DNA from: CAVVDT01 sp963747005
Lineage (GTDB): Bacteria; Pseudomonadota; Alphaproteobacteria; Rhizobiales; Aestuariivirgaceae
Reading direction: 5' to 3'
DNA length: 64,000 bases
Assembly: GCA_963747005.1 (NCBI GenBank)
Contig: CAVVDT010000003.1
Coordinates: 434,001-498,000 of the forward strand
Part shown: one piece after another, positions 59,166 to 64,000 of the stretch
Numbering within the stretch: position 1 is the first letter of the stretch
Layout of the letters: each line of letters starts with the position of its first letter
Notes under the pieces: generated by a model
Databases searched by the model: none
Told to the model about the DNA's origin: nothing
The model's input: the letters and a program-made list of their open reading frames with translations, nothing else
Translations under genes and position numbers: made by a program

Positions 59166-61172
59166 ATGACCTTTCCATACCCATCCATATTCCAGCCGCT
59201 GAAACTCAACCACATGATGCTGAAGAACCGCATCGTGTTCGGCGCCCACACCACCAACATGTCCGACCGCGGCCTGCCGGGAGCCCGCCATCGCGCCTAT
59301 TACCTCGAACGCGCCATCGGCGGCGTGGCGATGATCGTGGTGGAGCCGGTTCCGGTGCACCCGACAGGCGTCCTGACGCGCGGCAATTTTCTGGAAGGCT
59401 CGGATCGCATCATCCCGCATTTCCGCAAGATCACCGACCGTTGCCATGCCCACGACGTGGTGATGATCCAGCAACTCTACCATGTGGGCCAGCACGGTGA
59501 TGCCGCCAATTCCTACCTGCCCAACTGGTCGGCTTCCGGTATGCCCTCCATGCATGATTCCGACGGCGGTCACCGGGTGTCGGAATCCGAGATCGAGGAA
59601 TTGATCTCGGCCTTCGTCGCCGCCGCTCTCAGGGCGCGCGAATGCGGTTTCGACGGGGTCGAGGTGTTTGCCGCCTATCATGCCCTCATCGACCAGTTCT
59701 GGACGCCGTGGTCCAACCGGCGGAGCGATAAATGGGGCGGCAGCTTCGACAATCGCATGCGCTTTTCCGCCGAGATCCTGGGGCGCATCCGCCAGCGTTG
59801 CGGCAACGACTTCATCATCGGGCTTGCCGTTTCCCACGACGCCAAGGCGCCGGCCGCGTTGCGGATCGACGATCTCGCCGCGATTGCCCGCTGGCACGAC
59901 GAACGCGGGCTGATGGACTACATTACCTGTGGCACCGGCAGCTATTTTCGCAGCCAGCCCATTATCCCCACCCACGTGCACGAGGGCCTGGAAGGCGCCC
60001 CCTCCGCCGCCCGGCTGAAAGGCGCGGTGCGCCATGCAATGGTGCAGGCCGAAACGCGCATCGACCATCCCGACAAGGCCGAGGTCATCGTCGCCGCCGG
60101 CCAGGCCGATATGTGTTCCATGGTGCGCGCCCAGATCGCCGATCCCCATTTGGTCTCCAAGACGCGGGCCATGGAGCCGGAGCGCATCCGGCCGTGCATC
60201 GCCTGCAACCAGCAATGCATCGCCCGGCGCTATCGCGACTACTGGATCTCCTGCATGGTCAACCCGTCGGTGGGACGCGAATGGGAATGGGGGGGCGATC
60301 GCATCAAGCGCACCGGGCGCGACCGCCATGTGCTGGTGGTGGGCGCAGGCCCCGGCGGCCTCGAGGCGGCGCGCGTGGCGGCCGAACGCGGCGCCCGCGT
60401 GACGCTCATCGACAGGCTGGGCGAGATCGGCGGCCAGTGGCGGCTTGCCGCCCGCCAGCCGACCCGCCAGCGCATTGCCGATCACATCAGGTGGTACGCC
60501 GGCGAACTGGCGCGGCTGGGCGTAACGCTGCGCCTCGGCGAGGAGGCGACGGCGGAAACCATAGCCGCCGACCGGCCCGACCACGTCGTCGTCGCAACCG
60601 GCATCCTGCCGGTGACATCGGGCTTCCAGCGCGCCCTGCCCATGAACGATACCCTTCCCGGCGCCGGCCATCCCAATGTCATGAGCTATCACGCCGTTCT
60701 GGAGGGCGGGCGGCTCATCGGCGAACGGGTGCTGGTGGTGGACGACCTCCACAGTTGGCGCGGGCTCGGTACCGGCCTCTATCTGGCCGAAGCCGGCCAC
60801 AAGGTGACGGTGATGACCGCAAAGCCGCTGCTCGGCTCGGAACTGGCGGGCACCGGCGCCGACGGCCTGGGGCGTGCCCGCTTTGCCCGGACCGGCGGGC
60901 GAGCCCTGACAGACACCGCGCTCACAGGCTGGGGCGAGCCAGGCAATGACGGGTCCGAGGCCCACCTGGTGAACCTGTTGACGGATGCGACGTTCACCGA
61001 GCGTTTCGACACGCTGGTTCTGGCCACCGTCGCTTCACCGGATACGCGCCTTGCCGATGCGCTGGCAAGGCTTGGCAAGGCGCCGGCCTTTACCGTCATT
61101 GGCGACTGCAACGCCCCGCGAAAGGCCCATATGGCCATCTACGAGGGCCGCAAGGCGGCGCTGGCGCTGTAA
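59166..61172 (+). CDS. FMN/FAD NADH:flavin oxidoreductase, N-demethylase-type
   Basis: 668 residues. The barrel starts MLKNRIVFGAHTTNMSDRGL, with QQLYHVGQHGDAANSYLP and the complete cluster motif CIACNQQC...C. The NAD/FAD domain follows (VLVVGAGPGGLEAARVAAERG). It is a paralog of 54948-56939, similar along its length. The Ala in GAHTTNM shows that FMN is not covalently bound. N-methyl amine oxidation is a plausible role. Its stop lies 12 bp from the convergent Rieske gene. Confidence 0.85.
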   Translation: MTFPYPSIFQPLKLNHMMLKNRIVFGAHTTNMSDRGLPGARHRAYYLERAIGGVAMIVVEPVPVHPTGVLTRGNFLEGSDRIIPHFRKITDRCHAHDVVMIQQLYHVGQHGDAANSYLPNWSASGMPSMHDSDGGHRVSESEIEELISAFVAAALRARECGFDGVEVFAAYHALIDQFWTPWSNRRSDKWGGSFDNRMRFSAEILGRIRQRCGNDFIIGLAVSHDAKAPAALRIDDLAAIARWHDERGLMDYITCGTGSYFRSQPIIPTHVHEGLEGAPSAARLKGAVRHAMVQAETRIDHPDKAEVIVAAGQADMCSMVRAQIADPHLVSKTRAMEPERIRPCIACNQQCIARRYRDYWISCMVNPSVGREWEWGGDRIKRTGRDRHVLVVGAGPGGLEAARVAAERGARVTLIDRLGEIGGQWRLAARQPTRQRIADHIRWYAGELARLGVTLRLGEEATAETIAADRPDHVVVATGILPVTSGFQRALPMNDTLPGAGHPNVMSYHAVLEGGRLIGERVLVVDDLHSWRGLGTGLYLAEAGHKVTVMTAKPLLGSELAGTGADGLGRARFARTGGRALTDTALTGWGEPGNDGSEAHLVNLLTDATFTERFDTLVLATVASPDTRLADALARLGKAPAFTVIGDCNAPRKAHMAIYEGRKAALAL

Positions 61173-61184
61173 GGCGGATAGGCC

Positions 61185-61835
61185 TCACACCTGGACGATG
61201 CTGGCGAACTCCCAAGCGACGTTGGGCGGGTTCTCGCCGATGCGCAGCGTCGTGTCGTTGACGAAGTGATAGGGCGGTACCGGCAGGTTGTAGGGAGCGG
61301 GAACGCCGGAATAGACGCGCCCCGCCGCATCGTATTTGGAGCCGTGACAGGGGCAGAAATATCCCCCCGGCCAATTGGCGACCGGCTGCGTGGCGTTGGG
61401 CTTGGGCAGGAAATCGGGGATGCAGCCCAGATGGGTGCAGATGCCCACCAGCACGCCAACGTCCGCCTTGACGGAACGATGCCAGTTGTGGGCATAAGGC
61501 GGTTGCTGCATTTCCTGCGACTTCGGGTCCGACAGGCGGTCGACCAGTTGCGGCGTCTGCAACGTCTTCAGCAGCTGCGGCGTGCGCTTGGTCACGAGGA
61601 TCGGCCGGTCGCGCCAGATGACGGTAATCTGCTGGCCCGGCTGCAGCTTGGTCAGGTCCACATCGATCGGCCGACCGGCGGCCAGCGTCGAGGCGTCCGG
61701 GTTCATCTGGTCGATGAACGGCCACGCCGCCAGCGCTGCGCCGACGCCGCCGACGACGCCGGTGGCGATATAGAGAACATCGCGTCTTGTGGGCTCCGGC
61801 GACTGGGCAGGCTTCTGGAGAGTGGTGTCGGACAT
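61185..61835 (-). CDS. petA: Rieske iron-sulfur subunit of cytochrome bc1 complex
   Basis: 216 residues starting MSDTTLQKPAQ. The twin-arginine signal-anchor PTRRDVLYIATGVVGGVGA precedes the soluble domain. The cluster-binding motifs CTHLGC and CPCHGS are intact, with the final GENPPNVAWEFASIVQV. This is a complete bc1 Rieske subunit at the periplasmic face. No cytochrome b or c1 gene follows within the window; the next gene is convergent. It is therefore an orphan copy or belongs to a dispersed operon. An AGGAGA site supports the start. Confidence 0.93.
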   Translation of the reverse strand: MSDTTLQKPAQSPEPTRRDVLYIATGVVGGVGAALAAWPFIDQMNPDASTLAAGRPIDVDLTKLQPGQQITVIWRDRPILVTKRTPQLLKTLQTPQLVDRLSDPKSQEMQQPPYAHNWHRSVKADVGVLVGICTHLGCIPDFLPKPNATQPVANWPGGYFCPCHGSKYDAAGRVYSGVPAPYNLPVPPYHFVNDTTLRIGENPPNVAWEFASIVQV

Positions 61836-62260
61836 GGTGCGGTCTCCTCGAGAGACAGACGAAAACCGGCTCCCGCCTGCCATGCTGGGTCTTGCTGGGG
61901 TTGGTTTCTATGTCAGGGATATGGTTTCGCATCTCGTCTCGTGACAGGAAAGTTACCAAGTCTTCATGCCCGGGGTGGAATTGTCGCACGGCGAAGGCCG
62001 ATGACAGGCAGCCGCGCCCCGTTCATCTTGCCGACTTTTCCGGCTTGACCCGCCGCACCGACACTTCTACAGCGCTATTCGCCTTGCGAGTGCCATCAAG
62101 GTCGCTCGTCTCGGGGGGAGAGGGCGCATTCATGAACAATATCCGTCTGAAGACGACTGCGGACACCACCCGCCCGCACGAGTGGCATTGGTGACCGGGA
62201 CACCGCGTCTCGGCATCGCATGCGATGATCGGGAACCGGCCGCAACGAGGATTGCCTGAG
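61836..62260. other. 425-bp gap with a candidate tiny peptide gene
   Basis: The left part is the presumed Rieske promoter region on the minus strand. The right part contains a 21-codon frame with a strong ribosome-binding site (62132-62194). No other gene, RNA or repeat was recognised. Confidence 0.5.
62132..62194 (+). CDS. possible 20-residue peptide
   Basis: The ATG follows GGGGGGAGAGGG at about 8-bp spacing, an excellent ribosome-binding site. The peptide ends RPHEWHW, unusually rich in His and Trp. No family is recognised. A leader, a toxin-like peptide or a chance frame are all possible. It lies 66 bp upstream of the first cupin gene. Confidence 0.25.
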   Translation: MNNIRLKTTADTTRPHEWHW

Positions 62261-62923
62261 ATGCAGGGGAAAAGTGAGATACGGGCGCTCTATCAGGCCA
62301 TGCTCGACGTGCTGGCCGCCGACCGCTCGGGGCTGGATGGCGTGCAGCGGGCGCGCGAAGCGATGGCTGAACGGGTGAAGCCCGGGGAAGACGGAATGCA
62401 TGCGCTGGCGCCGCGCCGGGTCGACGCCTGCCGGTATCTGCCCGAAGCGCTCGGCCTTGCCCGCCGCCAGGGTTTCGGACCCATTGCCGATGCCATAGCC
62501 CGCGCCGATCCGTTCCTCCAGTGGGTCACCTATGACCGCTATCCCGTTGAAGGGATCGGCGAACGCTTTGCTTCGGGTCATGCCTTTGCAGGGGTAGCGG
62601 GGACCGGCGAGGGCCGCATTCCCGGCGACGATGTCTCGGCCGGCATCTTCGTCATTGCGCCGCGTACTCTCTACCGCGATCATCGCCATCCCGCACCCGA
62701 ACTCTATTACCCGCTCAACGGCCCCTCCGGCTGGCGCTTCGATCAGGGTCCGTGGAGCGAGCGTCAAGCCGGTGAGCCGGTGTGGAACGAGCCGGAAGCC
62801 GTCCACGCAACCCGGATCCATGCGGCACCCCTTTTGATGTTCTACGTGTGGACGAAGGATGTGATGCTGCCGGCAAGCATCGTTCCGGCCGCCGACTGGA
62901 GCGAGATTGAAGCGGCACTGTGA
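62261..62923 (+). CDS. cupin of the DMSP lyase family (first of tandem pair)
   Basis: 220 residues. The N-terminal helical part is followed by the cupin barrel. The metal site reads YRDHRHPAPELYYPL, giving His143-x3-Glu147-x-Tyr149 and a later His182 (AVHATRIHAA). This spacing matches the His125/Glu129/Tyr131/His163 set I recall for DddQ, in which Tyr is the proposed base. Cleavage of dimethylsulfoniopropionate to acrylate and dimethyl sulfide is thus possible; other sulfonium or betaine substrates cannot be excluded. It overlaps the next gene by 4 bp (GTGA). Confidence 0.75.
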   Translation: MQGKSEIRALYQAMLDVLAADRSGLDGVQRAREAMAERVKPGEDGMHALAPRRVDACRYLPEALGLARRQGFGPIADAIARADPFLQWVTYDRYPVEGIGERFASGHAFAGVAGTGEGRIPGDDVSAGIFVIAPRTLYRDHRHPAPELYYPLNGPSGWRFDQGPWSERQAGEPVWNEPEAVHATRIHAAPLLMFYVWTKDVMLPASIVPAADWSEIEAAL

Positions 62924-63558
62924 ACGCATCGCCCGACGAGCTGGCCTGGGCCGTTTCCACCATCGCGACCGCGCTGCGTGGTTGTCACGGCGCCGAACCG
63001 GGCGTCGGCGAGGTGCTGGCCCGCCTCGCCGGGCAGGACGTATCGCCGGCGGCCTGGCGGGCCGTGGAACCGGTGCGGCTGGCCGGTTGCCGCTTCCTGC
63101 CCGATGCAATCGGCGAGACGATGATGCATTCAAGCCATGTCGCCGCAGCCGTCGCGGCGATCGAGGACAGCCTGCAGTGGCGCCAGAACCCCAACTATTC
63201 CGACGAGGTCATGGGCCAGCCCGGGTATATGCAGAACTACGCCTATGCCGAACTGATCGGCCCCTCGGGACCGTTCTCCGGCGATGACTTCCTGCTCGGC
63301 CTTTTCCTGCTCGGTCCCGGCATTCACTATCTCGACCATCATCACGCCGCACCCGAACTCTACTGGGTGCTGACCGAGGGCTCCGAGTGGCGGCGCGAGG
63401 GGTCGGGTTTCATGCCGCGCCGCGCCGGCGAGACCATCTGGCACGAGCCCTGGGTCAGTCATGCCACGAAGACGGGCGAAGCCCCGCTGCTGGCACTTTA
63501 TGCATGGACTCGCGACACGCACATCCCCGCCCGCCTGCGGGTAGGCGAGGACGCCTGA
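62920..63558 (+). CDS. cupin of the DMSP lyase family (second of tandem pair)
   Basis: 212 residues from a GTG overlapping the previous stop. The metal site LDHHHAAPELYWVL gives His142-x3-Glu146-x-Tyr148, and His181 lies in VSHATKTGE, again with DddQ-like spacing. The N-terminal half diverges from the first copy (identity is clear mainly in the barrel), so the pair could form a heteromer or act on related substrates. No transporter, acrylate-degradation gene or DMSP regulator is adjacent, which leaves the physiological role open. Confidence 0.75.
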   Translation: MNASPDELAWAVSTIATALRGCHGAEPGVGEVLARLAGQDVSPAAWRAVEPVRLAGCRFLPDAIGETMMHSSHVAAAVAAIEDSLQWRQNPNYSDEVMGQPGYMQNYAYAELIGPSGPFSGDDFLLGLFLLGPGIHYLDHHHAAPELYWVLTEGSEWRREGSGFMPRRAGETIWHEPWVSHATKTGEAPLLALYAWTRDTHIPARLRVGEDA

Positions 63559-63572
63559 AGGCGTCTTCGGGG

Positions 63573-63586
63573 TTGATCTGGATCAT
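63573..63586. promoter_or_regulatory. FNR/FixK box upstream of the Met-rich copper gene
   Basis: TTGATCTGGATCAT matches TTGAT-N4-ATCAA at nine of ten defined positions, with its centre about 66 bp upstream of the start at 63645. It lies just after the second cupin's stop. Confidence 0.6.
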
Positions 63587-63644
63587 GGCCCGGGCCCCAT
63601 GGCGATCCTAGACAGATGGCATCTTTTGAGTTGAGGAGGATGTC

Positions 63645-64000
63645 ATGACTCAGTCGCTACGCACACTGTTTGCCGGCCTGGCGATCGCCGCCGCGATGGC
63701 CGCACCCGCTCTTGCTGCGGACAACACCACCGACGTCCGGGTCGCCCTGCTGGATATGTCGAGTGTCATGCCGGGCGGCTTCCACGGCTACGGCATGATG
63801 TATCCCGGCATGATGGGCCAGCAGTTCAACGGCCAGGGCATGATGGGATACGGCATGATGGGCAGGGGCATGATGGGCGGCATGATGTCGATCCGCATCG
63901 ACCAGTCCAGCCTCAAGGCCGGCCCGGTCAGATTCGACGTGACCAACTGGTCGCGAAGCGTTGTCCACGAGATGCTCATCGTGCCGGTCGACAATCCCGA
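63645..64000 (+). CDS. Met-rich secreted cupredoxin-like protein (3' partial)
   Basis: 118 residues are visible; the gene runs off the right edge. GAGGAGGA precedes the ATG. After a signal peptide (cleavage ALAA) comes a Met/Gly-rich tract, including GMMYPGMMGQ and repeated GYGMMGRGMMGG. A cupredoxin-like beta segment follows (SLKAGPVRFDVTNWSRSVVHEM). Met-rich tracts of this kind bind Cu(I), so a copper-handling periplasmic role is probable. The upstream FNR/FixK box implies low-oxygen induction, as for the cupredoxin at 22392-22883. Confidence 0.7.
   Translation, partial: MTQSLRTLFAGLAIAAAMAAPALAADNTTDVRVALLDMSSVMPGGFHGYGMMYPGMMGQQFNGQGMMGYGMMGRGMMGGMMSIRIDQSSLKAGPVRFDVTNWSRSVVHEMLIVPVDNP

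Overview
The window looks like a chromosomal segment of a high-GC alphaproteobacterium, most likely from the order Hyphomicrobiales (Rhizobiales). The grounds are the dense, overlapping, strongly GC-biased genes, the DUF6505/DUF6352/DUF3305/DUF3306 accessory block, three DUF1194 proteins, and FNR/FixK-type and OmpR-type promoter boxes. The genus cannot be fixed from sequence alone. No rRNA, tRNA, CRISPR array, insertion sequence or prophage was found.

Region 1 (1-6.5 kb) is an accessory set normally found beside a molybdenum formate dehydrogenase: DUF6505 (cut by the left edge), DUF6352, a 686-residue multi-cluster ferredoxin-like protein, DUF3305 and DUF3306. It is followed by an acidic two-helix membrane protein and a GYD protein. 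Region 2 (6.5-13.7 kb) holds a flavin/NAD oxidoreductase with a GST, a tandem universal stress protein with an SLC13 permease, and an M20 dipeptidase overlapping a potassium channel. Region 3 (13.7-23 kb) is an envelope/signalling block. A PepSY protein, an OmpR-type response regulator and a histidine kinase form an operon. Four promoters around them (the operon's own and three for small or repetitive secreted proteins, including a pure RTX protein) carry the same 11-bp-spaced heptad repeat, which suggests one local regulon. A MocR regulator diverges from a PNPOx-like gene, and a cupredoxin gene has a perfect FNR box.

Region 4 (23-36.8 kb) is mixed housekeeping and transport: an M20 deacylase, a canonical and a degenerate cold-shock protein, rhodanese, VOC, beta-carbonic anhydrase, an amidinotransferase, two DUF1194 proteins, PsiE, an enolase-superfamily enzyme, Kup, a MOSC protein with a suspicious tail, TauE/SafE, a DMT exporter and RlpA. 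Region 5 (36.9-45.9 kb) begins with a trimethylamine/histamine-dehydrogenase-like flavoprotein in an operon with an SDR and an ABM monooxygenase. It continues with PAP2 and DedA-PAP2-LssY lipid phosphatases, a C45 acyltransferase-like peptidase, an AT-richer two-gene cassette that looks like a toxin-antitoxin or defence pair with an ADP-ribosyltransferase-like fold, and moaA.

Region 6 (46-64 kb) is the metabolic centrepiece. It contains a confident creatinase, a ureohydrolase, a PotABCD-type ABC importer, DUF1194, an ornithine-cyclodeaminase-family protein, and two flavin oxidoreductases of the N-demethylase type. The inferred theme is uptake and degradation of creatine or related guanidino and N-methyl compounds to urea, sarcosine and glycine. 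It ends with an orphan Rieske protein, two tandem DMSP-lyase-type cupins that keep the full metal-site spacing, and a Met-rich copper protein (cut by the right edge) behind a near-perfect FNR box.
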